Assembly: GCA_943912835.1 (NCBI GenBank)
Contig: CALTVJ010000026.1
Location: 1 to 23,038, forward strand
DNA: 23,038 nucleotides
Direction: 5' to 3'
Source of the DNA: an uncultured Porphyromonas sp.
GTDB lineage: Bacteria; Bacteroidota; Bacteroidia; Bacteroidales; Porphyromonadaceae
Positions 7,289 through 16,315 of the stretch are shown here, piece after piece. Numbering within the stretch: the stretch's first letter is position 1; each line of letters begins with the position of its first letter. The translations under genes and the position numbers were made by a program. The notes beneath the pieces are model-generated. The model did not search any database. It worked only from the letters and a program-made list of their open reading frames with translations, and had not been told where the DNA came from.

Positions 7289-7296
7289 TATCTTTG
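7289..7296 (+). promoter_or_regulatory. Candidate sprA -7 box (TATCTTTG)
   Basis: TATCTTTG matches TAnnTTTG and lies 30 bases before the TTG start codon at 7326, giving a leader of about 23 bases. No good TTG is present at the -33 position. Its placement supports the choice of TTG as the start of sprA. Confidence 0.5.
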
Positions 7297-7325
7297 CAAC
7301 AAGTACTTAGCACAAAAATTATACA

Positions 7326-10300
7326 TTGTACAGGAGTAAATCATTTGCGAACTGGTATCGTCTAACGATTTTGGGACTACTCTTCTCTTGTATATATTCT
7401 CTACAAGCAAGCCCCATCGTCCAAAAGCAGAAGCTGACTGATAGCACAGCCTCTGCTCGTTCGTATCTGTTTTTCCCTCAAACGGCTCTTGACATAGATA
7501 GCCTATGGCTACCTATGCTCCCCAAGATGCCTAGCAATATAGAGAGTGGCTTCGTCTATGATGCTAAGGCTAATCGCTACCTTTGGCTTAGCTTTTACAA
7601 CAACCGAAGGCTAAGTACGGCACTCGCCCTAAGCCCCAAAGAGTTTTTTACCTACACCTTCCGACGACAGGAGCAAGAGACGTACAGACAACTAAATAAA
7701 TCCAGCTTATTGATTTCTAGTACCTCGCAACCATCCATCTTCGACAAGGCAAGTTATCACCAACGGCCAAAACTATTGGAGAATCTATTTGGTGTCGGTG
7801 GATTCAAATTCCACATCAATGCTAGCGCAGAGCTTAGTGCAGGTCTCAATCGTAGCTACACAGACAATCCGAGACTCAGTGAGCGAGCCAAGAGCAATAG
7901 CTTCTTTGACTTCAAAGAACAAATCAATGCAGACCTCTCTGCTAGCCTAGGGACAAAGCTCAAGTTTAAGCTCAACTACAATACCAACGCAACCTTTAGC
8001 TCCGATGCCAAACAACTTAAACTAAGTTATATTGGTGACACAGACGACATAATCAAAAACATTGATTTCGGACAAGTGTCCATGCAAAGTAGCAACAGTT
8101 TGATTGGTGGGGTCAAAAATCTATTTGGCTTTTATTCTCGTTGGCAGTTCGGAAGACTTAACATTGATATGCTGCTAGGACAGCAAAAGACTCACAAGCA
8201 TCAAATCCGCACACAGGGAGGAAACACAGAGCAAACCTACGAGCTATTGGCCTCCGACTATATGGAGAATCAACATTTCTTCCTATCAGGCTTTTTCCGC
8301 AATCAATACAACAAAGCACTATCGACACGCCCCTATGTCAATAGTGCCGTTCGGATACATCGTATAGAGGTCTGGATTAGCAATAGACAGAGTCGCTACG
8401 ATGAGGCACGACATATCGTGGCTTTTGCTGATTTGGGAGAGAGTAAAGATTTACATAACCAACATATACATTCTACTGGGTCCGAACCTCAAGCAGACAA
8501 CAGAGCCAATAGTTTATATCAAGAGCTGACCTCTACAGCAAGCTACCGAAATATCCAATCAGCCACAAACCACCTTAGCCCGAGATTTCGAATATCGTGG
8601 GACTACGACAAAGAGGAGAGTGCACGCCGTCTATCCCCGAATGAATACACACTCAACGAGACTCTTGGTTATATTAGCCTACATACCCCCCTCAGAGCAG
8701 ATGAAGTTTTAGCCGTAGCCTTTGAGTATAGCTATCAGGGCAAAGTATATCAAGTCGGAGAGTTCAGTGGTGAGCGTGTCAAGGAGGACAATCAAGCACT
8801 TTTTGTCAAACTACTCAAAGGTAGAGATACTCAGCCCCAAGCTCCCTATTGGCTCTATATGATGCGCAATGTCTACGCACTCGCCTCTGCAGGGACACAA
8901 CTAAGTCAAGACGATATCACATTAGATTTGTACTATCGTAACCACGAAAGTGGTCGAGCACTTAACTATATGCCCACAGGAGCAAAGGGCAACGAACGCC
9001 TCATAAATCTCTTCGCTTGGGACATCATGAATAAGCAGGGAGAAGCTAAAGCAGACACCTACTTCGACTTTGTTGAAGGGCTAACAATCAATCGTAGCAG
9101 AGGTTGGTTATTCTTGCCTCAAATTGAACCCTTTGGCAAGGATTTAGAAGCCATCGGAGTCGAAAAAAAATATATTTATTCGGAATTATATACGCTACCA
9201 CGCACCGATGCCAGACGACAAGCCGAAAAAAACAGATACCTTTTACGAGGCACATATCGAGGTCGCAATACAGGCATCATACAGATTAGCTCTGGGATAA
9301 TTAGTCCAGGCGCTGTGAGTGTCTCTGCCGCAGGACAAGAGCTACAAGAGGGGAACGACTACAGTATCGACTACGAGGCTGGCACCTTGACAATCCTCAA
9401 CCAACAAATACTTCATAGCCATATCCCCCTAGACATCAACGTGGACGAGGAACGTAACTCACAAGAACAGAGACAAACTTGGCTCGGACTTAACATCAAC
9501 TACAAACTAAGGCAAAATATGCACATCGGAGCGAGTGCTATGTATATGAGCGAGCTCCCACTAGAGAGCAAAGCGACATTGGGGCAAGCGAGTATGCGTA
9601 ACCTCATCTGGGGAGCACATTTCAAGTGGAACGATGAGAGCCCTTGGTTACAACGCCTGCTCAAAACATTACCTTTGCAAGGCTTAGAGAAGCCAAGCCT
9701 CATCAATCTCGAGTTGGAGTACGCACAGTTACGTCCCGGCTATCGCTCTTCGGATGGGGCACAAGCAGGATATAGCTACCTCGATGATTTTGATAATAGT
9801 CAAAGTGAGATAGATTTGCTGAGTGCCTATGCTTGGTCACTCAGCAGTACTCCTGCAACACTCTTGAATGGGGCCAATAGCTCAAATGAAGAAAGCAACT
9901 CGGGACGAGCCCATCTGTCCTGGTTTACAATAGATCCACTATTTATCCGCGAACGCAGCAAACTCATCCCCAATTATATAAAATCTGATCCCAACAAAGT
10001 TAGTAGCCATTATATCCGCGAGATAGAACTCAAAGAGCTATACCCTAATAGAGAATACCCTTCAGGATTAGTTGGCTATCTCCCGACACTTAATTTACGT
10101 TTTTATCCAAACGAACGAGGGATGTACAACCTAAGTAGCAAACGCCTAAACAGCGAGGGCTACCTTAGAGACCCCGAGCATAGTTGGGGCGGAATTATGC
10201 GCAAGTTAGATGTTTCTGACTTTGAAGCCTCAAACATTGAATACTTAGAGTTTTGGCTTATGGACCCCAATTTGGAAAACGTACAAAAACATAAAGGAGA

Positions 10301-13300
10301 CCTCTACATAAACTTCGGAGACATTTCTGAGGATATTTTGCTTGATGGCAAAAAATCGTACGAGAATGGTTTACCAACAAAAGACACAGACAACAAGCTC
10401 GTAGATTATACCCTTTGGGGACGCATCCCTAAGCGCAACAGTATTGGCTACTCATTTGATAACAATGCAGAGACTCGCAACAAACAAGACCTAGGATTAG
10501 ACGGGCTATCAACGCAAAATGAAGCGCAACACGAGACTTATCTTAGATATCGCCAAGCTCTACAATCTGTACTCTCCCCTCAGACACTAAGTAAATGGCA
10601 AAAAGAAGAACATAGCCCACTCAGAGACTTAGCTGGTGACGACTTCAAGCACTATCTAAGCAAGGACTATGACGATGAGGAATTAGACATTTTGGAGCGA
10701 TACAAGTATTACAACGGTCTTGAAGGCAATAGCCGCGAGCAAGCATCCAACCTAAGTCACAACAGCGCAAGTAAGACACTCCCTGATACAGAAGACATAA
10801 ACCAAGATAACAATCTCAACGAACTCAATAGATACTACGAATACAAAGTTTCCTTAAATCCTAATGAGTTACGAGTTGGTCATAACTACGTTGTGGCTAG
10901 TCGTACCTTAGACATCAAGCTACGCAATGGGGAAACTTCCCCTGTAACGTGGTATCAATTTCGCATCCCTTTGCGAGATTATCATTTAGCTGTCGGGGGC
11001 ATGAGCGATATGAGGTCTATGCGCTTCATGCGTATGTATTTATCGGGATTTACTTCTCCTCTCAACTTACGTTTTGGTGCCCTTCGCTTGATACGAGGTA
11101 GTTGGCGTGTCTATCCCGAGAGTTTATCAAATGAACTTGCGAACCAACTGGAAACAGGTCAACTAAGCCTCAGCGCAGTGAATATCGAAGAGCACAACGA
11201 TCGTAGCCCAATCAACTATGTATTGCCCCCCTCTGTTACTCGTTCGATTGATATTTCTAGCACACAACATTTACAAACGAACGAGCAGGCACTATCGCTC
11301 AAAGTTGAAGCATTAGCACCCAATGAGTCTAAAGCTATCTATCGACATGTACAATACGATTTAAGGAATAACAAAAAGCTCGAACTATTTGTACATGCCG
11401 AGAACCAAAGCGAGCAGGGAGGCAACCTTCAAAACGGAGACTTAGAACTATTTCTTCGCTTGGGAACAGACTTCAAAAGTGACTACTATGAGTGTGCCCT
11501 TCCGCTCAATGTAACGCCCACTGGTCAATATAGCTCAAACAACGTTTATGACCAACTCTCCGTTTGGCCACAAGCAAACAAAATAGAGCTTGACCTCTCA
11601 GAGCTTACGAGTTTGAAACGAGATAGAAATAATCATTTAGCCTCTGGAAAGTCTATTCATGACACATTCAGCAAACTCGCACAATCAAACAGCAAACATC
11701 GACTATCTGTATTGGGGAATCCTAGTTTAGGCTCTATACGTAGCATTATGATTGGCGTACGCAATCGTAGTCAAAGCACACAATATGCTGAGATATGGCT
11801 CAACGAACTAAGAGTCGGAGAACCACAAGAAAACACAGCTCACGCTCTAAGGGGGCACTTCGGATTAGAACTCAGTGACCTAGCCTCTATCAATCTATCA
11901 GGGGGATATAGCACCACTGGATTCGGAGTTATAGACCAAACGAGACAAGAGCGACAACGCGAGGACAAACAAAGTCTTAATGCCTATGGCAATATCCAGC
12001 TCGGTAAGCTACTCCCCCAAAAAGCACAAGTCAATTTCCCATTATATTTTAGCTATCAGACGAACCAAAGTAAGCCCGAATATAGTCCTTTTGACGACGA
12101 CATCCCACTCAACAGTGCTCTGAAAAACACATCAGATAAAGAGCGAAAAAAGCTTGAAGATTACAGTATTAGTCGACATCGCATGAGTAGTATTAACATT
12201 ACAGGAGCTAAGGTCGGTATCCGCAGTAAACAACCGATGCCTTATGACCCTGCCAATTTTACCCTCAGCTTCAACCATACGAAAAATCTAGATCAAACCC
12301 CAGAGCTAGCATATAGTACGCGTCTGAACTGGGATGTGACCTTACAGTACGACTATACACCGACCTTCAAAGGCTTACGACCATTCTCCAAGTTAAAAGG
12401 GGAAAACTCGCTAACACGCTATCTCAAAACATACAGTTTGCAGCTCTGGCCTAGCCTAGTTAGTTTCAAGACCAGCCTTCTGCGCAACTACGAAGAAGAG
12501 CAATTACGCAATCCCATTGAAGAGGACGAGACTGCTCAAAGACCAGCTCATTGGGCGCACCAATTCATCTGGAATAGACGACTTAACCTGAATTGGCATC
12601 TAACCCCCAATCTCAAATTACACCTCAAAACAGGGACAGATGCTCGCATCGAAATGCCAAACGTTCAGGTCAATAGACAGCTCAACCCAGACGATTATGC
12701 GCTATGGAGAGAGGCTGTCGATAAAAGTATCGCAGAGCTCGGATTGCCACAGCGCTACACGCAGGAGAGTCATATCAACTATACACTACCAACCCAATCG
12801 ATCAAAGCTCTGACTTGGCTCCATAGCACTATCAGCTACACAGCAAACTACCAATGGGAGCTCGGAGCAACAATTCCTCAACAAAGTCTAGTCTTACCCA
12901 ATACCATAAGCAACCAAAGCGACTTAAATCTAAATAGTCAGTTGCGTATGCGTATGCTGTACAAACTATTTCCTCGTCTAGAACGTGTCGAAAAGCTATT
13001 TGCAAGACGAAGCAAAAACAACGAGAAAAACAACAAACTTCAAGCGGTAAACAATGCCTCCTGGCAAGACTATCTACTCTATGGACTAACGATGATCAAA
13101 GACATTCAATTGTCTATTCGAAAAAATCGAAGCACCCATTTAGCTGGCTATTTACCTCATATTGGAGCGGCTTTGGGGCAAGGGTATTCGGGGAATGAAC
13201 TAGCCCCTGGTATAGCCTTTGCTTTAGGTCTTCATGACGAACATATAAGTGATAAATTCATGGCGAAAGGCTACCTAAGTAAAGACCCGAACTTATCTTT

Positions 13301-14453
13301 ATCCGCCTTATATACCGAGTCACGTATCGTAGACTTCAAAGCTAACCTACGACCTATTCGAGATCTAAATATCACGTTAATAGCCAATCATAGCCAGACC
13401 CAAAGAAGCGAGCATCAGTACAATTATCCCGAACGACCTAGACACTATGGAGGCGATATGCAAATGACTGCCATCGGGCTAAGGGGTTTCTTCAAATCTT
13501 CAAAATCAGAAACAAACTATCAGTCAGAGGTCTTTGAGCATTTTCTCCGTGAACGTCATCGTCTACACGGAGAGCTTAACCACGAGATAAGACAAAGAGG
13601 GAGCCTAGCCGATCTAGACCTCAATAGCTCAGCCGTTTTGATTCCTGCCTTTCGGAGTACATATTTAGGACAAAAAACATCACAAGGATTACTCCCAAAA
13701 ATCTGGGCTATGCGACCTAACTGGTCCGTTACCTACAATGGTTTAACGCGTATTGCAGGCTTATCTCGCTGGTTTAGCCAAATTGCGATTAAACACGATT
13801 ATAGGGGAATCTACCGAATCAATAGCTACGAAAGTTATACGAACTGGCAAGGCATTGAGGGAACAAATTTGGGAGAATTGGAGCTTTCGGGCAAGCAAGG
13901 TAGCAAACGAATTAGTTTAGGAGAAGATGTTGCATCAATATCTCTTAGTGAAAACTTCTTACCCCTTATCGGACTAGAATTAACGTTTCGGAATGGATTA
14001 AGCCTAAGCAATCAATGGCGCAGAAGTCGTAGCTTAACCTTAGCTTTGGGTGCAGCTCGATTGATTGAAACAATGAGCAATGAGTGGGATATCTCTACGA
14101 GTTATCGCATCGCCAACCTTCGTAGTCTTTGGTCTCCCTCTGCCAATAGAAACAGCAAATCAAGAAACAAAGCAAAGAAAAAAGAGAGCAACCATGCACT
14201 AACCTTGAAGCTAAACTACAATTATCGCCGTAGCCACAGTTTGATACGACAAATAAGTGAAGCCTACACACAAGCCACCTCAGGGAATCTATACCATAGG
14301 CTCAATCTTAGTCTAGATTACGAACTGAGTAAGTACATCACACTAAGAGCCTACTACGAGCATAGCCAAAATACCCCACTAGTATCTAGCAGTGCCTACC
14401 CGACAAGCCTCAATAACTATGGGGTATCACTCAAACTAAATATCAGCCATTAG
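7326..14453 (+). CDS. sprA: Type IX secretion outer-membrane translocon SprA/Sov
   Basis: Giant outer-membrane beta-barrel that forms the channel of the type IX secretion system; called Sov in Porphyromonas gingivalis, where it is needed for gingipain secretion. At 2375 residues it has the family length (about 2400-2500). A signal peptide (about residues 1-28, hydrophobic LTILGLLFSCIYSLQA) precedes the mature chain. Family features include YTLNETLGYISL with DEVLAVAFEYSYQGKVYQVGEF (about 440-490), GAVSVSAAGQELQEGNDYSI (about 665), SYLDDFDNSQSEIDLLSAYAW (about 814), AEIWLNELRVGEP (about 1490), many alternating barrel strands, and a C-terminal strand YGVSLKLNISH. The start must be TTG: an in-frame TAG lies at 7308-7310, no ATG lies between, and the next TTG (7371) would cut off the charged signal-peptide region. 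No cargo protein with a sorting domain is seen nearby. Confidence 0.95.
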   Translation: MYRSKSFANWYRLTILGLLFSCIYSLQASPIVQKQKLTDSTASARSYLFFPQTALDIDSLWLPMLPKMPSNIESGFVYDAKANRYLWLSFYNNRRLSTALALSPKEFFTYTFRRQEQETYRQLNKSSLLISSTSQPSIFDKASYHQRPKLLENLFGVGGFKFHINASAELSAGLNRSYTDNPRLSERAKSNSFFDFKEQINADLSASLGTKLKFKLNYNTNATFSSDAKQLKLSYIGDTDDIIKNIDFGQVSMQSSNSLIGGVKNLFGFYSRWQFGRLNIDMLLGQQKTHKHQIRTQGGNTEQTYELLASDYMENQHFFLSGFFRNQYNKALSTRPYVNSAVRIHRIEVWISNRQSRYDEARHIVAFADLGESKDLHNQHIHSTGSEPQADNRANSLYQELTSTASYRNIQSATNHLSPRFRISWDYDKEESARRLSPNEYTLNETLGYISLHTPLRADEVLAVAFEYSYQGKVYQVGEFSGERVKEDNQALFVKLLKGRDTQPQAPYWLYMMRNVYALASAGTQLSQDDITLDLYYRNHESGRALNYMPTGAKGNERLINLFAWDIMNKQGEAKADTYFDFVEGLTINRSRGWLFLPQIEPFGKDLEAIGVEKKYIYSELYTLPRTDARRQAEKNRYLLRGTYRGRNTGIIQISSGIISPGAVSVSAAGQELQEGNDYSIDYEAGTLTILNQQILHSHIPLDINVDEERNSQEQRQTWLGLNINYKLRQNMHIGASAMYMSELPLESKATLGQASMRNLIWGAHFKWNDESPWLQRLLKTLPLQGLEKPSLINLELEYAQLRPGYRSSDGAQAGYSYLDDFDNSQSEIDLLSAYAWSLSSTPATLLNGANSSNEESNSGRAHLSWFTIDPLFIRERSKLIPNYIKSDPNKVSSHYIREIELKELYPNREYPSGLVGYLPTLNLRFYPNERGMYNLSSKRLNSEGYLRDPEHSWGGIMRKLDVSDFEASNIEYLEFWLMDPNLENVQKHKGDLYINFGDISEDILLDGKKSYENGLPTKDTDNKLVDYTLWGRIPKRNSIGYSFDNNAETRNKQDLGLDGLSTQNEAQHETYLRYRQALQSVLSPQTLSKWQKEEHSPLRDLAGDDFKHYLSKDYDDEELDILERYKYYNGLEGNSREQASNLSHNSASKTLPDTEDINQDNNLNELNRYYEYKVSLNPNELRVGHNYVVASRTLDIKLRNGETSPVTWYQFRIPLRDYHLAVGGMSDMRSMRFMRMYLSGFTSPLNLRFGALRLIRGSWRVYPESLSNELANQLETGQLSLSAVNIEEHNDRSPINYVLPPSVTRSIDISSTQHLQTNEQALSLKVEALAPNESKAIYRHVQYDLRNNKKLELFVHAENQSEQGGNLQNGDLELFLRLGTDFKSDYYECALPLNVTPTGQYSSNNVYDQLSVWPQANKIELDLSELTSLKRDRNNHLASGKSIHDTFSKLAQSNSKHRLSVLGNPSLGSIRSIMIGVRNRSQSTQYAEIWLNELRVGEPQENTAHALRGHFGLELSDLASINLSGGYSTTGFGVIDQTRQERQREDKQSLNAYGNIQLGKLLPQKAQVNFPLYFSYQTNQSKPEYSPFDDDIPLNSALKNTSDKERKKLEDYSISRHRMSSINITGAKVGIRSKQPMPYDPANFTLSFNHTKNLDQTPELAYSTRLNWDVTLQYDYTPTFKGLRPFSKLKGENSLTRYLKTYSLQLWPSLVSFKTSLLRNYEEEQLRNPIEEDETAQRPAHWAHQFIWNRRLNLNWHLTPNLKLHLKTGTDARIEMPNVQVNRQLNPDDYALWREAVDKSIAELGLPQRYTQESHINYTLPTQSIKALTWLHSTISYTANYQWELGATIPQQSLVLPNTISNQSDLNLNSQLRMRMLYKLFPRLERVEKLFARRSKNNEKNNKLQAVNNASWQDYLLYGLTMIKDIQLSIRKNRSTHLAGYLPHIGAALGQGYSGNELAPGIAFALGLHDEHISDKFMAKGYLSKDPNLSLSALYTESRIVDFKANLRPIRDLNITLIANHSQTQRSEHQYNYPERPRHYGGDMQMTAIGLRGFFKSSKSETNYQSEVFEHFLRERHRLHGELNHEIRQRGSLADLDLNSSAVLIPAFRSTYLGQKTSQGLLPKIWAMRPNWSVTYNGLTRIAGLSRWFSQIAIKHDYRGIYRINSYESYTNWQGIEGTNLGELELSGKQGSKRISLGEDVASISLSENFLPLIGLELTFRNGLSLSNQWRRSRSLTLALGAARLIETMSNEWDISTSYRIANLRSLWSPSANRNSKSRNKAKKKESNHALTLKLNYNYRRSHSLIRQISEAYTQATSGNLYHRLNLSLDYELSKYITLRAYYEHSQNTPLVSSSAYPTSLNNYGVSLKLNISH

Positions 14454-14475
14454 AGTATCAACTAAGCGTCTACCT

Positions 14476-14540
14476 ATCGTCCTACTGAGAGTCGATTCAT
14501 CGTGTTACCGACACGACAATTGTCCTATCAGTAGGACGAT
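14476..14540 (+). terminator. 13-bp inverted repeat with nested hairpins after sprA
   Basis: ATCGTCCTACTGA (14476-14488) and TCAGTAGGACGAT (14528-14540) are exact reverse complements, followed by TTTGATT. Inside lie TCGTGT-TACCG-ACACGA (14500-14516) and the palindrome GACAATTGTC (14515-14524). A competing hairpin GTCCTA-TCAG-TAGGAC (14522-14537) shares the right arm. The element starts 22 bases after the sprA stop, so it is likely a sprA terminator, perhaps derived from a dispersed repeat. Confidence 0.6.
14477..14513 (+). repeat. Two copies of a 14-base motif shared with the sprA upstream region
   Basis: TCGTCCTACTGAGA (14477-14490) and TCGTGTTACCGACA (14500-14513) are spaced 23 bases apart. 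The second matches TCGTCCTACCGACA at 7184-7197 in 12 of 14 positions, the first in 12 of 14. The same core occurs inverted as TCAGTAGGACGA at 14528-14539. This suggests a small dispersed repeat family flanking sprA. Confidence 0.45.
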
Positions 14541-14692
14541 TTTGATTGAATTGGTGAGAATTTCTCAAGTCATGTTCGGGGGGGCAAAGCATCGAGCATC
14601 GTTGATAGGCTTTGTAGAATATATTAATCAAGTAGCATATTTATGAGACAGACTCAATCTGCTCAAAATACTTTAGTCTATCAATAAATAAG
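14541..14692. other. Rest of the sprA-rbfA intergenic region
   Basis: No reading frame of interest. It holds a small palindrome TGAGAA-T-TTCTCA (14555-14567), a run of seven G (14578-14584), and a weak hairpin with arms CAAAGC (14585-14590) and GCTTTG (14609-14614). None matches a known regulatory element that I recognise. Confidence 0.5.
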
Positions 14693-14700
14693 TAACTTTG
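14693..14700 (+). promoter_or_regulatory. Candidate -7 box (TAACTTTG) for the rbfA operon
   Basis: TAACTTTG fits TAnnTTTG and lies 19 bases before the rbfA ATG at 14719, giving a leader of roughly 12 bases. A TTTAG at 14672-14676 is a weak -33 candidate at about the right distance. It probably drives rbfA through aguB. Confidence 0.5.
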
Positions 14701-14718
14701 TAGAAATACTATATTACA

Positions 14719-15054
14719 ATGGATAATACACGAACAAGCAAAGTCAATAGATTACTACAAAAAGAGCTTAGTGAACTCTTTCGCGAACAAACAGCCGCTA
14801 TGTCTGGTGTGCTCATTAGTGTAACGAGTGTAAGCATTAGCCCCGACCTCGGCATCGCCCATGTACGTCTATCAATTTTTCCTAACGAAAAATCTGCCGA
14901 ATTACTCAAAGCAATTAAAGAAAATACCACGACTATTCGTTATGATTTGGGTAAACGTATCAAAAGTCAATTACGCAGGCTACCTGAACTCAATTTCCAC
15001 ATAGACGATTCGCTCAACTATCTAGAACGCATCGACGAGCTATTAAAGAAATAG
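14719..15054 (+). CDS. rbfA: Ribosome-binding factor A
   Basis: Cytoplasmic assembly factor that binds the immature 30S subunit near 16S rRNA helix 1 and helps its final maturation, with importance at low temperature. The 111-residue protein is a single KH-like domain of the usual length. Family features seen are the N-terminal helix RLLQKELSELFREQ (about 10-23), the central strands SGVLISVTSVSISPDLGIAHVRLSIFP, and the C-terminal LRRLPELNFHIDDSLNYLERIDELL. The ATG at 14719 sits just downstream of a good promoter box. It is first in a run of five closely spaced genes, with 16 bases to the next start. The same order, rbfA then an FtsX-type permease, is common in Bacteroidales as I recall it. 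Confidence 0.93.
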   Translation: MDNTRTSKVNRLLQKELSELFREQTAAMSGVLISVTSVSISPDLGIAHVRLSIFPNEKSAELLKAIKENTTTIRYDLGKRIKSQLRRLPELNFHIDDSLNYLERIDELLKK

Positions 15055-15070
15055 AATAGCTTCAAGCTCT

Positions 15071-16297
15071 ATGTATTTCCCCTTTTTCGTTGCTAAGCGG
15101 TATCTTTTCGGTCGCTCTCGCCTTGGAGCGACAGGCTGGATCTCTCTTATCTCTGCAATCGCAATAGCTGTTGTTACAGCAGGCTTGGTTTGCGTTTTGG
15201 CAGTGTATAATGGCTATGTCGCGATACTTCTAGAGGGCGAAAGCAATAGCATCCCCGAGTTGCTCATCAAGCCTCATGAAGGCATGACATTCTCTACAAA
15301 ATCGGTAGAGAGCAAGCTTCGACAATCCGACCTAGTCAAACATTATAGTCGCATACTACACAGTGAAGGATTGCTTCGTAGCCAATCGGGGGAATTTATG
15401 ACAGAGATATATGGAGTAGACGAGAGCTACCTCCAAGTCGTACAAATGGATAGCGCACTTGCCGAAGGGAGTTTTCTTGTACCCTCAACAACTGAAGGAG
15501 AGGAAGATGTCAGCCCCACAACAATAGGTATAGCCCTAGCCATTGAGGGAGTAGGAAAAGGTGGAGAAACAGAACTATCAATGCTTTTTCCGAGACGAGA
15601 AGGCTTAATCAATCCACTTGCACTCGCATCTGCCTTTGTTGAGCAAAAACTAAGACTGACAGGCGTTTTGGGGAACTACAACGAACAAATTAACAAGCGT
15701 GTCTACACAACCCTCAAAGGCTTGCAAGGTAGCTTAAACTACACAGACGATATCGCTAGTGCTATCGCACTTAAGCTACATACGGGCTTAGACACTGAGC
15801 AAAGTAAAGCAAGGTTATCCCAACTCCTTGGAGAAGAGTTTATAATACAAAATAGAGAGGAACAACAACCAGAGCAAACGCTCCTTATCAAAGCAGAGAA
15901 GTTTATGGTCTATGCCATCATGTGCTTCATCCTGGTGCTGGCAACCTTCAATCTCGCCAGCAGTTTGGCTATGCTGATTATGGAGAAAGAGAACGACATT
16001 AAATCTCTAAAAGCCCTAGGAGCTAAACCCAAACAAATCAGTTCAATCTTTGCCATGACGGGCTTGCTCATCTCTAGCCTTGGAGCTCTCTTAGGCTTAT
16101 GTCTGGGCATTGCTTTTTGCCTATTGCAAGAGCACTTCGGCTTTATCTACTCTGGTGAGGGACTCAGTCGTATGCCCTTCCCCATAGACCTCAAAGCGAC
16201 AGACTTATTTTATATTATGCTCTCAACCATTGTTGTAGCCATACTATCAAGCAGTATCCCCACAAGGCTTATCAAGAGAGCTTCTTTTTGTATGTAA
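15071..16297 (+). CDS. FtsX/LolC-E family ABC transporter permease
   Basis: Inner-membrane permease, probably part of a lipoprotein-releasing (Lol-type) ABC transporter that hands lipoproteins to the periplasmic carrier. Seen: TM1 (about residues 22-46), a large periplasmic MacB/LolC-like domain (about 50-275), then TM2 (about 279-301), the FtsX coupling segment EKENDIKSLKALGAKPKQI (about 304-322), TM3 (about 327-350) and TM4 (about 377-398). The 408-residue length is usual. The last residues, PTRLIKRASFCM, differ from the common ending with a conserved basic stretch and ALRYE-like tail, so the C-terminus may have diverged. No ATPase gene is in the window; the LolD-like partner must be elsewhere. 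Exact substrate is not proved by sequence, so no symbol is given. Confidence 0.88.
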   Translation: MYFPFFVAKRYLFGRSRLGATGWISLISAIAIAVVTAGLVCVLAVYNGYVAILLEGESNSIPELLIKPHEGMTFSTKSVESKLRQSDLVKHYSRILHSEGLLRSQSGEFMTEIYGVDESYLQVVQMDSALAEGSFLVPSTTEGEEDVSPTTIGIALAIEGVGKGGETELSMLFPRREGLINPLALASAFVEQKLRLTGVLGNYNEQINKRVYTTLKGLQGSLNYTDDIASAIALKLHTGLDTEQSKARLSQLLGEEFIIQNREEQQPEQTLLIKAEKFMVYAIMCFILVLATFNLASSLAMLIMEKENDIKSLKALGAKPKQISSIFAMTGLLISSLGALLGLCLGIAFCLLQEHFGFIYSGEGLSRMPFPIDLKATDLFYIMLSTIVVAILSSSIPTRLIKRASFCM

Positions 16298-16315
16298 TAT
16301 CAAATCATCAGAATA

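Noticed and set aside
9163..9170. A8 run inside the sprA coding region, considered as a slippage or phase-variation site.
   Set aside because: It encodes ordinary EKK codons, the frame is intact on both sides, and eight A is common in DNA of this composition.
7164..14540. sprA with its flanking repeats as a mobile element or composite transposon.
   Set aside because: No transposase, integrase or target-site duplication is visible, and the flanking motifs are short and imperfect; sprA is a core gene.
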